A stretch of DNA of 31,305 bases from Candidatus Woesearchaeota archaeon (GCA_016185955.1 JACPMQ010000007.1:1-31305), one strand, 5' to 3'; shown: positions 15,654 to 24,360, counted from the stretch's first letter. The notes: generated from the sequence alone by a model not told the origin. Numbers and translations are program-made.

Positions 15654-17303
15654 CTACTCCATCGCTTCAAATAACCTGCTCAAATTCAGCTCAAAAGCTG
15701 CAACAGGCATTTCTAAGCTCCATTGCGTTAAGGTTTCAGGATTTATTTCCCCTAAATAAGCAATCTTTTTGCCTTTTAGCATAGCCCTTGCAGCCCTTCC
15801 TTCAATAAAAGAGCCATGCTCCGCTTCTATTATTTCATATTTTAATCCTAAGCTCATGAACATATAATCAAGAATCTGCCTTATTCTTGTGTAATCTACA
15901 TTTTCAGAAGATATAGCTACTGCAAGATTTTCATTTTCCTCTATGTTTGTGTCAAATGCCTCATTTTTTTTAAAGGCCTTGCCTATTGCAAAAATCTTTT
16001 GTGGATATTCATGATGCTTGTTGTTGCTTAAAATTTCCATTAATGATGGCAATGTCCATGCCCTCAAGACATCATAGTCTGAAGATATAGAATTTGCCAA
16101 TTCTATCAATGGAATCTCTGCATTCATTTTTTTGCATTGCGCTTCCTTATTAGAAAGAGCGTATGTGCTCATCTCCATGAATCCAAGCCCTGTCAGCAAA
16201 TCAGATATTTTATTCTTAAAAATCTCAAATTTATCTTCTTCAGCTATTGTAGCGACATTCGGAATTAAAGCCATAAAATTCTCATAGCCATATGCTATCG
16301 CTATGTCTTCTGCCAAATCTGCTTGATGCAATATATCTGCACGGTAAGAGGGTATTAGCACATTTTTGTTTTTATAGCCATAGCCCATTCTCTCAAATAG
16401 CTTTTTTATTTCAGTTTCATTTAAGTTAAGCCCCAATAATCTGTTTATATAAGGAATATTCACTTTCATTTCTTCTGCCTCTAAATTTGGGGTTGTTTGC
16501 TTATTTTTTCCATACATTAGTTCCATAGAATAAATTTTGCCTCCAATATCAGAAAGCGCTGTTACAATCATATTAAGGCATTTGTTTAAGACATTAAAGT
16601 CAAAGCCTGAGCATTCTATAAAAATTTCTTTTGTATCATGATTGATTTTTCCTGTTTTATGGGAATTAATTATTGGGGGCATTGACAATATCTCATCATT
16701 TGCGTCTATAAAAATAGGAAATTTTTCCAAGCCATTTAATAAATGCCCGTAAGCCTTTCCAGCAGGATGCTTCTCAAGTATTTCATAGGCATTCATCTCC
16801 TTATCAGATTCCAATGGATGAAACTTTATTTCCCCTGGCTTTTTTGCCATGAACCTTATAGGCATTTTAATTTTTTCAAATGGGTAAATGCCTATTGCAA
16901 CTTTCCTTCTGTTTCTTCCGTAAGTAATATGCAGCTTTTCCTGTATATCAATCACTTCCTTGATTTTTTCATCATCAAAATGCAAGTTCTTGACTATAGC
17001 ACAAGATGTGTATGGCCTTACATTCTCGACAGAGTTGTCAATAATCACTTTTTCCCTTGAAGATTCCACTTTATACTGCGCTAATCCTGTCTTTGCTCCT
17101 ATAAAAGAAGAAAATGCGCGCGCAAATCCCTGCACAGAAAGCATATCCGGCCTGTTGGGAAAAATTTCCACAATAATTTCATCATCACTCACGCTTTCCA
17201 AATCCGTTCCTAACATTGAAATCCTGTCTTTTAATTTATCAGCAGCAAGTTTTTTTCCGACAAATTTCTCAAAAGCCTGTCTGTTAATGTTTATTGTTGG
17301 CAT
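15654..17303 (-). CDS. pheT: Phenylalanyl-tRNA synthetase beta subunit (archaeal type)
   Basis: 549 residues, the length of archaeal/eukaryal PheT (no bacterial EMAP domain). B1 region at the N-terminus (PTININRQAFEKFVG), EIFPNRPDMLSVQGFAR (editing-domain entry), ECSGFD, B5 motif around LLGLNLNETEIKKLFERMGYG, YRADILHQADLAEDIAIAYG, and the inactive synthetase core at the C-terminus. It assembles with PheS as (alpha-beta)2 and charges tRNA-Phe. It starts 40 bases after pheS, so they are co-transcribed. Stop is TAG. Confidence 0.97.
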   Translation of the reverse strand: MPTININRQAFEKFVGKKLAADKLKDRISMLGTDLESVSDDEIIVEIFPNRPDMLSVQGFARAFSSFIGAKTGLAQYKVESSREKVIIDNSVENVRPYTSCAIVKNLHFDDEKIKEVIDIQEKLHITYGRNRRKVAIGIYPFEKIKMPIRFMAKKPGEIKFHPLESDKEMNAYEILEKHPAGKAYGHLLNGLEKFPIFIDANDEILSMPPIINSHKTGKINHDTKEIFIECSGFDFNVLNKCLNMIVTALSDIGGKIYSMELMYGKNKQTTPNLEAEEMKVNIPYINRLLGLNLNETEIKKLFERMGYGYKNKNVLIPSYRADILHQADLAEDIAIAYGYENFMALIPNVATIAEEDKFEIFKNKISDLLTGLGFMEMSTYALSNKEAQCKKMNAEIPLIELANSISSDYDVLRAWTLPSLMEILSNNKHHEYPQKIFAIGKAFKKNEAFDTNIEENENLAVAISSENVDYTRIRQILDYMFMSLGLKYEIIEAEHGSFIEGRAARAMLKGKKIAYLGEINPETLTQWSLEMPVAAFELNLSRLFEAME

Positions 17304-17343
17304 AATGCACCTTAACGGTAATTTCTTGTTTATTTGTATGTGT

Positions 17344-18876
17344 TTATCTCATCCATATTTTCATTTCTTTTAATTGTTTCAAGTCATTTTTATAAACATC
17401 CCTTACATCGCTTATATTGTAATATTCCATTATTGTTCTTTCCATGCCAAGCCCCCATGCCAAAACAGTGCAATCAAAGCCAAGCAAAGGCTTGACTACT
17501 TCTGGACGGAAAATTCCGCTTCCTCCAAGTTCCACCCATTGTTTTTTTAGAGGGTGCCATACGTCAACTTCTGCGGAAGGCTCTGTATACGGAAAATGAG
17601 CAGGCCTTATCCTCACATCAGGGAACCCCATTTTAGCAAAAAATTCCTTTAGATAGCCTTTCAGATGCATAAAATTGGCATCGGGATCAACCACAATGCC
17701 CTCTACCTGTATAAACTCGAATAAGGATTTCCATGATAACGTTTCATTTCTAAACACTTTGCCGACTGAAAAAAACTTTGCAGGCAACTCATTCTTCTTT
17801 AGCTTAGCTATTGTCTGCGCTGATAAAACTGTTGTGTGGGTTCTCAACAGATTTTCTTTTGCGGCTTCTTCAGACCCTTTATACTGCCATCCCTTGCTTC
17901 CTGTTGTCCAGCCATTTTCATGCGAGGACTTAATTTTTTTTACAAGCTCTTTAGGAAGGTTGCCTTTTCCTGCTTTTATGTAAAAAGTATCCTGCATGTC
18001 TCTTGCAGGATGATCTTGAGGCACAAATAACGCGTCCAAATCCCAAAAAGAAGTCTGCGCAATGTTGCCTGTCATCTCCTTAAATCCCATATCCAGCCAT
18101 ATCCTTTTTATGTATCTTATAGCCTGGCTCACAAAATGAATCTTTCCGCCGTAAATGCTTGGAACATTTATTTTCACATCATAGCTTCTTATTTTTTTAT
18201 TTTTCCACGCTTTTGATTTGATTATTTCCGGAGTGAGTCTGTCAATAACATTCTTTTCGTCTATTCCATGCTCAATTGTTTTTCTGCCCAAATCCGTAAG
18301 TTCTGCATTTATTATTTTTGCAATGCTTAATTTTATTATTTTATTCCTTTTCTTGAGATTTTCAAAAGCCAGCTTGTCCAAGTCTTTTAATTCTGAAGTA
18401 TAAGCTGGAAAGTTTTTCTGCAGGAATATTTCTTCCGGGAATGGCTTATTTGAAAGCTGTTCCCCAAATTCAGTCTTTGCTACAACAAGCTCTTCTCCCA
18501 CTTTTCTAATTTCAATAGCTGCTTTTGATTTTAAAATGCCTAAACAAATGCTGATTTCCTGTTTGCTCAAATGAAGCCCTTCCTGTATTGTCTTTAAAGA
18601 TGTTGGCCCTTGTTTTATTGATTTTAAAAATCTCACTTCAGGCAATCCTTTTTTCTTATATTCTATGCCATTTTCGTCAAGAGCAACAGCTTCTTTTAAT
18701 TGCTTATCAATTCTGGCTAATTTTTTGTTTTCGAGCCATTGCAATGCCCTCATTACCTCCACTTTTTGCAATCCAGTTTTTTCTGCGATTTTTTCAAAAG
18801 ACTTTATCTCTTTTAATACAGGCAGAACTTTTCTTTCAAATGTGTGCAATGCATAAACTATTTTTTCTGTTTCCAT
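17344..18876 (-). CDS. pheS: Phenylalanyl-tRNA synthetase alpha subunit (archaeal type)
   Basis: 510 residues. N-terminal winged-helix repeats (about 1-150) bind tRNA; the class II catalytic core has LWLDMGF-like motif 1 (IWLDMGFKEM), FWDLDALFVPQDHPARDMQDTF, EVFRNE-type motif 2 (SVGKVFRNETLSW), FQVEG, WVELGGSGIFRPEVV, and motif 3 as GLGMERTIM (more often GxGxERLAM). I chose the ATG at 18876 because the TATA-like CTTAAAATA at about 18900-18908 is 25-27 nt upstream; an ATG at 18900 overlaps that box. First gene of the pheS-pheT unit. Confidence 0.96.
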   Translation of the reverse strand: METEKIVYALHTFERKVLPVLKEIKSFEKIAEKTGLQKVEVMRALQWLENKKLARIDKQLKEAVALDENGIEYKKKGLPEVRFLKSIKQGPTSLKTIQEGLHLSKQEISICLGILKSKAAIEIRKVGEELVVAKTEFGEQLSNKPFPEEIFLQKNFPAYTSELKDLDKLAFENLKKRNKIIKLSIAKIINAELTDLGRKTIEHGIDEKNVIDRLTPEIIKSKAWKNKKIRSYDVKINVPSIYGGKIHFVSQAIRYIKRIWLDMGFKEMTGNIAQTSFWDLDALFVPQDHPARDMQDTFYIKAGKGNLPKELVKKIKSSHENGWTTGSKGWQYKGSEEAAKENLLRTHTTVLSAQTIAKLKKNELPAKFFSVGKVFRNETLSWKSLFEFIQVEGIVVDPDANFMHLKGYLKEFFAKMGFPDVRIRPAHFPYTEPSAEVDVWHPLKKQWVELGGSGIFRPEVVKPLLGFDCTVLAWGLGMERTIMEYYNISDVRDVYKNDLKQLKEMKIWMR

Positions 18877-19196
18877 TTTGGGTTTAAGAAGATGCCTCAT
18901 ATTTTAAGCTTTTGGTGAAAATGGAGTTTGTTTAGCATTCCGAAGTTATTTTTATACCATTCTGCGCTATACTTTATTTTTCATTCTGCCTTCGGCAAAT
19001 TCTACTGCTCGGCACTCGCTCCCTGCCAATGCGCTCGTGCCTCGCCTATCTATGCATTAAACTATATCAAATGGATACAAGGAGAAAATTAGTGGCAGGA
19101 CAATTTTCTCCGAGAGTATATTTTGTCTCGAAGCGACGAATTGATAAAATAAAAATAAACAGTTTACTTAATCAAGATAGATAAATACTGAAAATG
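18877..19196. other. Gene-free stretch between divergent genes, with hairpins
   Basis: No supported gene. It holds the pheS promoter, a segment around 18985-19045 with short inverted repeats (TGCC-TTC-GGCA; GGCAC..GTGCC) that is more GC-rich than its surroundings, and the hairpin pair at 19081-19137. It looks like accumulated repeat remnants. Confidence 0.5.
19081..19137. repeat. Second copy of the AGTGGCRGG-loop hairpin pair
   Basis: GGAGAAAATT (19081-19090) pairs with AATTTTCTCC (19102-19111) across AGTGGCAGGAC, then GTCTCGAAGCGAC (19125-19137) followed by GAATTGA. The layout matches 420-480: loop AGTGGC(A/G)GG(A)C, a second CGAAG hairpin, and CGRATTGA. The stem sequences are unrelated. 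Confidence 0.6.
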
Positions 19197-19405
19197 GGCT
19201 CAGTAGAAATCCTTAACAAATATAAGTGGCTGCTCCATCATTAGGGGCGGTGGGCGGGCAGAAGAATGTTAATTGTGTTATCAAAATAGCGCGTATCTGT
19301 AAGATATTTTTATGATAAAAAAAGAATCAAGATGCGCCATTTTGCCTGTAGCGCGGCTCTGGAGCAGCCACTTTAGTTTTTGACTTTTAGGATTTCTACT
19401 GAGCC
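19197..19405 (+). mobile_element. MITE-like element (family C), 209 bp, 8-bp target duplication
   Basis: Ends GGCTCAGTAGAAATCCT and AGGATTTCTACTGAGCC are inverted repeats; a second nested pair is AAGTGGCTGCTCCA/TGGAGCAGCCACTT. TGAAAATG flanks both sides (19189-19196 and 19406-19413). No coding capacity. The end GGCTCAGTAGAAA resembles IS6-family ends (GGNNCTGTTGCAAA), and IS6 elements make 8-bp duplications, so an IS6-type transposase elsewhere in the genome may mobilise it. The family link is inference. Confidence 0.9.
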
Positions 19406-19420
19406 TGAAAATGGATAAAT

Positions 19421-19430
19421 TTTTATAAAT
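19421..19430 (+). promoter_or_regulatory. TATA box of the secreted-protein gene
   Basis: TTTTATAAAT centred about 24 nt upstream of the ATG at 19450; the element's right target duplication ends 8 bases upstream of it. Confidence 0.55.
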
Positions 19431-19449
19431 AACTAGGTCTTACTATACC

Positions 19450-20460
19450 ATGGCAAGTTGCGCTCTTAATAAACTAATTGTAATGGCTATCATATTTATT
19501 CTCTTTTTATTGCCTAATGTTTTGGCAGCAGGCAGTGGCAGCGGTGGAGCAAGTATAGCATTAGGATTTACAAACTCCAGAGATTCTATACTCCTTCTAA
19601 TAAATAGTGAATTCTCACAGATGTTTTCCTTAAGAAACGGCACAAAATACAGCCTTGAGATTAAAGTGGATAATAACAAGGCTATTGTGAATTTTGATGA
19701 TATCATTATTGAGCTAAAAAATAACGATAACTTCATAGACTTAAATTCAAATAATTTGGCTGATATAAACTTTAATCTTGCCAGTTTAGAGGGGAAAAAA
19801 GCAACCATAAGAGTTATTGATGCGCATGATTCCATTGCAATTGAGAAGGAAAAACCTAAAATTCTTGATGAAGAGCTTAAAGAAGCAAAACAAATAGATG
19901 CAAAGCCTGAAAAGGCTAAATGCAATGAGCTTCCAACAATGAAGGAAAGAGTTTCATGCAGGCTTAGTTTGGAGGAAGACGAGCAGCAAAGTGAGATTAG
20001 CCTTAATTATTTGCCGGAAGAATGCTCATCTTTATCTGGAAGCGCGAGAGGCATCTGCATAGCCCGCTACAAATCAGTCCAGACATGCTGGAAATTTTCA
20101 GGAGAAGAAAGAATATCCTGCGTAAAAAAAACAATAAAACTTGGAAATTTGCAGGAAGAAAAAGAAAGATGCGGCATCTTGGCAGGAAATGAAAAATCAT
20201 CCTGTTTAAATGAATTAAAAAATAAAGTTTACAATTTAATAAAATGGAGATTTTATGATTTGGAAGAAAAAGCAGAGGATTTTATGAAACGTGGCTTTGT
20301 TGGCAAAGAAATTGCAACAGACTTTATTGTAAACACAGAGCAAAACAAGATGAAATTTAATGATGTCGAAGCAATAGGGCAAAAGAAAGATGTGATTTTA
20401 GAAGTAAGAAATGACTGGAAGCAATTTATTTCAAAAATAAAAGAAAGCGAGGTAAAATGA
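19450..20460 (+). CDS. Secreted cysteine-containing protein, unknown function
   Basis: 336 residues. An N-terminal signal peptide (about 1-27: hydrophobic VMAIIFILFLLPNVLAAG) is followed by a Gly/Ser-rich segment, a beta-rich domain (about 40-130), and a helical region (about 155-260) with nine cysteines, mostly in spaced pairs such as CNELPTMKERVSC and CSSLSGSARGIC, which suggests disulfides outside the cell. The C-terminal quarter is charged and helical. No named family recognised. The following lipoprotein gene overlaps by 4 bases (ATGA), so the two are co-expressed at the cell surface. Confidence 0.8.
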   Translation: MASCALNKLIVMAIIFILFLLPNVLAAGSGSGGASIALGFTNSRDSILLLINSEFSQMFSLRNGTKYSLEIKVDNNKAIVNFDDIIIELKNNDNFIDLNSNNLADINFNLASLEGKKATIRVIDAHDSIAIEKEKPKILDEELKEAKQIDAKPEKAKCNELPTMKERVSCRLSLEEDEQQSEISLNYLPEECSSLSGSARGICIARYKSVQTCWKFSGEERISCVKKTIKLGNLQEEKERCGILAGNEKSSCLNELKNKVYNLIKWRFYDLEEKAEDFMKRGFVGKEIATDFIVNTEQNKMKFNDVEAIGQKKDVILEVRNDWKQFISKIKESEVK

Positions 20461-20666
20461 AACAAATTATTTTTGCGGTTATAGCAAGCATACTTATTAT
20501 AGCAATTTTAGGATGCCAGCAGAAAGCTCAAAAAACTGATGCAAGCGAAATTGATGCCAATGGGCAAAAAAATGGTGAAAAAAACATCAGCAAGGAGATT
20601 AATGAAGATTTTAATGATAATTTAGATGGGGCTTTAAAGGAATTGGAAGAAATAGAGAGCATTTGA
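20457..20666 (+). CDS. Small lipoprotein
   Basis: 69 residues: signal sequence with lipobox ILGC (cysteine at about 20) and then a short, acidic, Asn/Asp-rich surface segment. It overlaps the secreted-protein gene by an ATGA. Its 3' end is 2 bases from the convergent transaldolase stop. Function unknown. Confidence 0.8.
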   Translation: MKQIIFAVIASILIIAILGCQQKAQKTDASEIDANGQKNGEKNISKEINEDFNDNLDGALKELEEIESI

Positions 20667-20668
20667 AT

Positions 20669-21328
20669 TTATTTTTTCTTTAAAGTTTTATTCAAAGCGT
20701 CCCAATCTTCTAAAAATCTTTTAATGCCCGCATCAGTCAATGTATGCTTAAACAACTGCTCAAAAACAGAATAAGGCAGTGTTGCAATGTCTGCTCCTAT
20801 TTTTGCAGCTTCAAGCACATGGATTGGGTTTCTTATTGAAGCTACAAGAATTTGCGTTTTAAACTTATAATTATCATAAATTTGTTTAATTTCCCTGACT
20901 AAGTCCATTCCAATCTCACCAATATCATCTAATCTGCCAACAAATGGGCTTACTATAAAAGCGCCTGATTTTGCTGCAAGCAAAGCTTGGTTTGCTGAAA
21001 AAACCAAAGTAACATTAACTTTAATTCCTTTTTGTGTTAGTTTTTGGCAGGCTTTCATTCCCTCAATTGTCATAGGAACTTTTATGATAATATTTTTTGC
21101 AATCTTAGAAAAAGCAATTCCCTCTTTGACCATTCCATCCGCATCTAAACTGACAGTTTCAGCGCTTACAGGACCTTTGACAATGGAGCAGATTTCTTTT
21201 AGCGCTTCATTATAGTCTCTGCCAGCTTTCATAATTAAAGTGGGGTTTGTAGTTACCCCGTCTAATTGGATTATGTCATCAGCAGCCTTTATTTCTTTTG
21301 TATCGGCAGTATCAAGAAAAATCTTCAT
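20669..21328 (-). CDS. tal: Transaldolase (TalC/MipB subfamily)
   Basis: 219 residues, the short single-barrel transaldolase. MKIFLDTADTKEI opens the TIM barrel; GVTTNPTLI, the Schiff-base lysine K83 in IIIKVPMT, NVTLVFSANQALLAAK and SPFVGRLDDIG are the family motifs. It moves a dihydroxyacetone unit between sedoheptulose 7-phosphate and glyceraldehyde 3-phosphate in the cytoplasm. Close fructose-6-phosphate aldolases are an alternative. A Shine-Dalgarno (GGAGATG) precedes the ATG, and the TATA box is at 21364-21372. With the split transketolase nearby it provides a non-oxidative pentose phosphate route. Confidence 0.93.
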   Translation of the reverse strand: MKIFLDTADTKEIKAADDIIQLDGVTTNPTLIMKAGRDYNEALKEICSIVKGPVSAETVSLDADGMVKEGIAFSKIAKNIIIKVPMTIEGMKACQKLTQKGIKVNVTLVFSANQALLAAKSGAFIVSPFVGRLDDIGEIGMDLVREIKQIYDNYKFKTQILVASIRNPIHVLEAAKIGADIATLPYSVFEQLFKHTLTDAGIKRFLEDWDALNKTLKKK

Positions 21329-21363
21329 TTATTTCATCTCCTTCTTGGTGGGAATAATTATGG

Positions 21364-21372
21364 TTTATAATA
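21364..21372 (-). promoter_or_regulatory. TATA box of the transaldolase gene
   Basis: TATTATAAA on the minus strand, about 40 nt upstream of the ATG, leaving room for a short leader with a Shine-Dalgarno. The element's target duplication starts 5 bases upstream of it. Confidence 0.5.
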
Positions 21373-21385
21373 TTTCCTATTTCCA

Positions 21386-21665
21386 GTATCTGCTAACACA
21401 ACATAAAGGGTTTTTGCGAAATTCGGTGCTTGTGCGTATAGTGGCGCAACTAAATAATGGAACAATAATTATTGCGCCACTATGCTAGAGAACACAAAGT
21501 ATAGGAACGGAAGTCAATAATCGTAATAGATGTTCCGTTACTATATTTAGAGGAATCGAGCAATGCCGCAGCATTGCGAGGTTGAGAGGTAAGTTAAGGC
21601 TCCGTACAAGCACAAATAAGAATTCGCAAAAACCCTCTTTTGGATAAAGTGATGTTAGCAGTTAC
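21386..21665 (+). mobile_element. MITE-like element (family A core in a CTGCTAACA shell), 280 bp, 8-bp target duplication
   Basis: Outer ends GTATCTGCTAACA and TGTTAGCAGTTAC are imperfect inverted repeats; TATTTCCA flanks both (21378-21385 and 21666-21673). Inside is a second inverted pair, AGGGTTTTTGCGAA..TTCGCAAAAACCCT, and then the family A core: the ATAGTGGCGCAA hairpin, AGAACACAAA, a TATAGGAACGGA hairpin and the GCAATGCCGCAGCATTGC hairpin. No coding capacity. The core is close to that at 8081-8328, but the ends differ. Confidence 0.87.
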
Positions 21666-21743
21666 TATTTCCATAAACAATCCAATTCGGCATTTTAATT
21701 CAACATTCTAATTTAAAGTTAGTTCAATTATATTTTATTAATC

Positions 21744-21767
21744 TTTTAATTCGCTTCGCAATTAAAA
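21744..21767. terminator. Hairpin downstream of the transketolase genes
   Basis: TTTTAATT (21744-21751) pairs with AATTAAAA (21760-21767) across a GC-containing loop, 10 bases beyond the transketolase stop. It is a possible terminator or 3' end stabiliser. Confidence 0.35.
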
Positions 21768-21777
21768 TATTTAATCT

Positions 21778-22746
21778 CTATTTATTCTTGCCAACAAACT
21801 TGTTTACCTCTTTAGCAATAGACTCTGCATCCAATCCATATTTCCTGTATAATTCATCTGGTTTTCCGGATTCTCCATACACATCTTTTAATCCGATTCT
21901 TTTCATTCTGCACGGATAATTTTCCACTAAAACTTCAGCAACAGCGCTTCCCAATCCTCCAATAATGTTATGGTCTTCTGCAGTTATTACGCAATCAGTC
22001 TTTTTTGCCAGCTCAATAACCAGTTTTGTGTCCAATGGCTTTATTGTATGGATATTTGCAACATAAACATTTATACCTTTTTCTTTCAAAAAATCTGCTG
22101 CTTTTAAAGATTCATAAAGTAAAGCGCCTGTTGCAAAAATAACGGCATCTTTTCCTTTTGTTAGTATTTCTCCTTTGCCTATTTCAAATTTATAGCGGAT
22201 ATCATGAATTACAGGCAATGGGTTTCTTAATAATCTCATATAAGAGCAGCCTTTATACTCCAATAAAGATAAAGTTGCCTTTTCAGCTTCTATAGCATCA
22301 CAAGGCTGTATTATAACCATATTAGGCAGGCTTCTGTAAATAGCGATGTCCTCAATTGCCTGCGCGCTTTTGCCGTCTTCTCCTGTGGATATACCAGCAT
22401 GGCTTCCAGCTATCTTAACGTTTAGATTATTTCTTGAGATGACATTTCTTACCAATTCAAATGCCCTTTCGCTGAATATAGCAAAGGTGCTTGCATAAGG
22501 TATTTTTCCAGACAAAGCAAAGCCTGCGGCAGTCCCTATCATGTTTTGCTCTGCAATGCCCATGCTAAAAAATCTTTCAGGAAATTCCTTCTTAAACCAC
22601 TCGCTTCTTGTGCTGTCGCTTAAATCCGCATCTAATGCAACAACATTCTTGTTTTCCTTTCCAGCAGCTACAAGCCCCTTTCCATAGCCATCCCTTGTAG
22701 CAATTTTCCCTTTTTCTTCTTTAACAATGCCTGCCATCTTAATCAA
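21778..22746 (-). CDS. Transketolase, C-terminal subunit (pyrimidine-binding and C-terminal domains)
   Basis: 322 residues: the second half of a transketolase encoded as two proteins, as usual in archaea. Motifs include ALDADLSDST, the catalytic-glutamate region FSMGIAEQNMIGTAAG (the Glu activates thiamine diphosphate), GSHAGISTGEDGKSAQ and a C-terminal Rossmann-like domain with ITAEDHNIIGGLGSAVAEVL. It pairs with the subunit encoded upstream, whose gene overlaps it by 8 bases, to transfer two-carbon units between sugar phosphates. Confidence 0.95.
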   Translation of the reverse strand: MIKMAGIVKEEKGKIATRDGYGKGLVAAGKENKNVVALDADLSDSTRSEWFKKEFPERFFSMGIAEQNMIGTAAGFALSGKIPYASTFAIFSERAFELVRNVISRNNLNVKIAGSHAGISTGEDGKSAQAIEDIAIYRSLPNMVIIQPCDAIEAEKATLSLLEYKGCSYMRLLRNPLPVIHDIRYKFEIGKGEILTKGKDAVIFATGALLYESLKAADFLKEKGINVYVANIHTIKPLDTKLVIELAKKTDCVITAEDHNIIGGLGSAVAEVLVENYPCRMKRIGLKDVYGESGKPDELYRKYGLDAESIAKEVNKFVGKNK

Positions 22747-23560
22747 GCTTTAGCTCTTCCATCGCTTTTTTTAATTCTTCATCATTTGGGGCTTTTCCAT
22801 GAAACTTGTGGTTTAGCTCCATAAAAGAAACCCCTTTGCCTTTTATTGTATTGGCTATTATCATTGTCGGCTTTTCTTTTAAACTGCATGCTTTGTCCAA
22901 AGCATCTATTATTTGTAGCATATCATGGCCGTTTATTTCAATCACATTAAAGCCGAAAGATTTCCATTTTTCTGCTACGTTGCCCAAGTCCATCACTTCT
23001 TTAGTAGTGCCTGTCTGCTGCACTTGGTTTTTGTCTAATATGTAGATAAGATTGTCGAGCTTATAGAATGCTGCTGACATCGAGGCTTCCCATACAATGC
23101 CTTCTTGGCTTTCTCCATCGCCTATCAAAACATACACCTTGTAAGATTTTTTGTCAATTTTTCCTGCAAGCGCGATTCCATTTGCAACTGAAACTCCTTG
23201 CCCAAGAGAACCTCCGGCATAATCTACACCGGGAATTTTAAGTTCTGGATGCCCCTGCAAAAGCCCATTTATCTTTCTGTAGCTTTCAAGCTCTTTTTTG
23301 CCAAAAAATCCTTTCATTGCTAAAGCTGCGTAATATGCAGGAGACGCATGCCCCTTGCTTAAAATAAATCTGTCACGCTCTTCCCAATCAGGATTTTTTG
23401 GATTTATTTTTAATTTATAGAAAAACAATGCGGATAATATATCCGCTTCTGACAAGGAACCACCAGGATGCCCTGATTGAGCTTTATGAATCATAATTAA
23501 CGATTCTTTTCTTATTTCGTTTGCTATTTTCCTTAATTCCATTATTTTTTCATTGTTCAT
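22739..23560 (-). CDS. Transketolase, N-terminal subunit (thiamine-diphosphate-binding)
   Basis: 273 residues from the ATG at 23560 (MNNEKIMELRKIANEIRK). The upstream extension of this frame crosses the end of the lipoprotein gene and is not homologous, so I exclude it. Motifs: AQSGHPGGSLSEADIL, LSKGHASPAYYAALA, GSLGQGVSVANG and the diphosphate/Mg motif GDGESQEG followed by DKNQVQQTG. Its 3' end overlaps the C-terminal subunit gene. Transketolase and transaldolase together interconvert pentose, sedoheptulose and hexose phosphates. Confidence 0.95.
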   Translation of the reverse strand: MNNEKIMELRKIANEIRKESLIMIHKAQSGHPGGSLSEADILSALFFYKLKINPKNPDWEERDRFILSKGHASPAYYAALAMKGFFGKKELESYRKINGLLQGHPELKIPGVDYAGGSLGQGVSVANGIALAGKIDKKSYKVYVLIGDGESQEGIVWEASMSAAFYKLDNLIYILDKNQVQQTGTTKEVMDLGNVAEKWKSFGFNVIEINGHDMLQIIDALDKACSLKEKPTMIIANTIKGKGVSFMELNHKFHGKAPNDEELKKAMEELKLD

Positions 23561-23574
23561 CTTAATGTAAGAAT

Positions 23575-24339
23575 TCAACCAAACATCTTCCAAGTGAGGT
23601 TTGCATCTTTTGGATTGTCCCAATAGCTGCCTAATGCAACAACATTTTTTTCTTTGGTTAGAACACACAAAGTTTGTCCTGAACTGAGTGTCTGGAATGT
23701 GTTATCTGCACTGCTGCAATCCTCTTTTGTAACTATCTCAATGCCCTTGTCAATTGTTTTTATTGTTGCAGGCGCAAATCTGGTAAAAGCAAAATGAGTA
23801 GGCATTCTACTCGAGAAAATGTCATCTTCCAAGCTTCTTTCTGTTGCAAATTTTTTCTTGCTAAAATCATAATAAAGCAAGATATAGCTTCCTGCTGCTA
23901 TTTTATTGCTCGCTATTTCCTTATCTGTTATTTCCTTGTCCTTACTTTCCTTTTTTTGTTCTGCTATAGCTGCCTCAATTTCTTTGGGAATCTCTTTTTT
24001 AGTTTCAGGCGCAACTTTAGGCATTAATTTCAGTTCTGCAGTTATAATGCTCTTTTTGCCAGCTTCAATCACTATATCTGCTGTAAAGTCCATGTAACCT
24101 TCTTTTTTAATTGTAATAGAATATGAGCCAACAGCAATATTGCTTATTTCAACAGGACTTTTGCCAGCATAACCATTTCCAAGAAAAACATCCGCTTCTG
24201 AAGGTATTGTTTCTACGCTTAATAGCCCAGAGCCTGAGCTTATTTCCTTTTCCTCTTCTGTTTGCAGCTCTTTTTTAACTTGGCATCCGGCAATAATAAT
24301 CAAAAAAAGTGCAAAAACGAGCGCATAGTTTAATTTCAT
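23575..24339 (-). CDS. PEGA-domain lipoprotein
   Basis: 254 residues: signal peptide with lipobox IAGC (cysteine about 19), a linker, then a PEGA domain (about 38-105: LLSVETIPSEADVFLGNGY, SPVEISNIAVGSYSITIKKEGY), a Lys/Glu-rich stretch and a C-terminal domain of about 110 residues with two cysteines (EDCSS, TLCVL) that may form a disulfide. It sits on the outer face of the membrane. The TATA box TTTATATAAG at 24361-24370 is about 25 nt upstream of the ATG. The downstream transketolase start is 14 bases away, so they may be co-transcribed. Confidence 0.85.
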   Translation of the reverse strand: MKLNYALVFALFLIIIAGCQVKKELQTEEEKEISSGSGLLSVETIPSEADVFLGNGYAGKSPVEISNIAVGSYSITIKKEGYMDFTADIVIEAGKKSIITAELKLMPKVAPETKKEIPKEIEAAIAEQKKESKDKEITDKEIASNKIAAGSYILLYYDFSKKKFATERSLEDDIFSSRMPTHFAFTRFAPATIKTIDKGIEIVTKEDCSSADNTFQTLSSGQTLCVLTKEKNVVALGSYWDNPKDANLTWKMFG

Positions 24340-24360
24340 ATCAAGACAAATATTAACGTC

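Noticed and set aside
23561..23668. N-terminal extension of the transketolase N-terminal subunit
   Set aside because: This stretch overlaps the lipoprotein gene in another frame, is cysteine-rich and unlike any transketolase; the ATG at 23560 fits the family.
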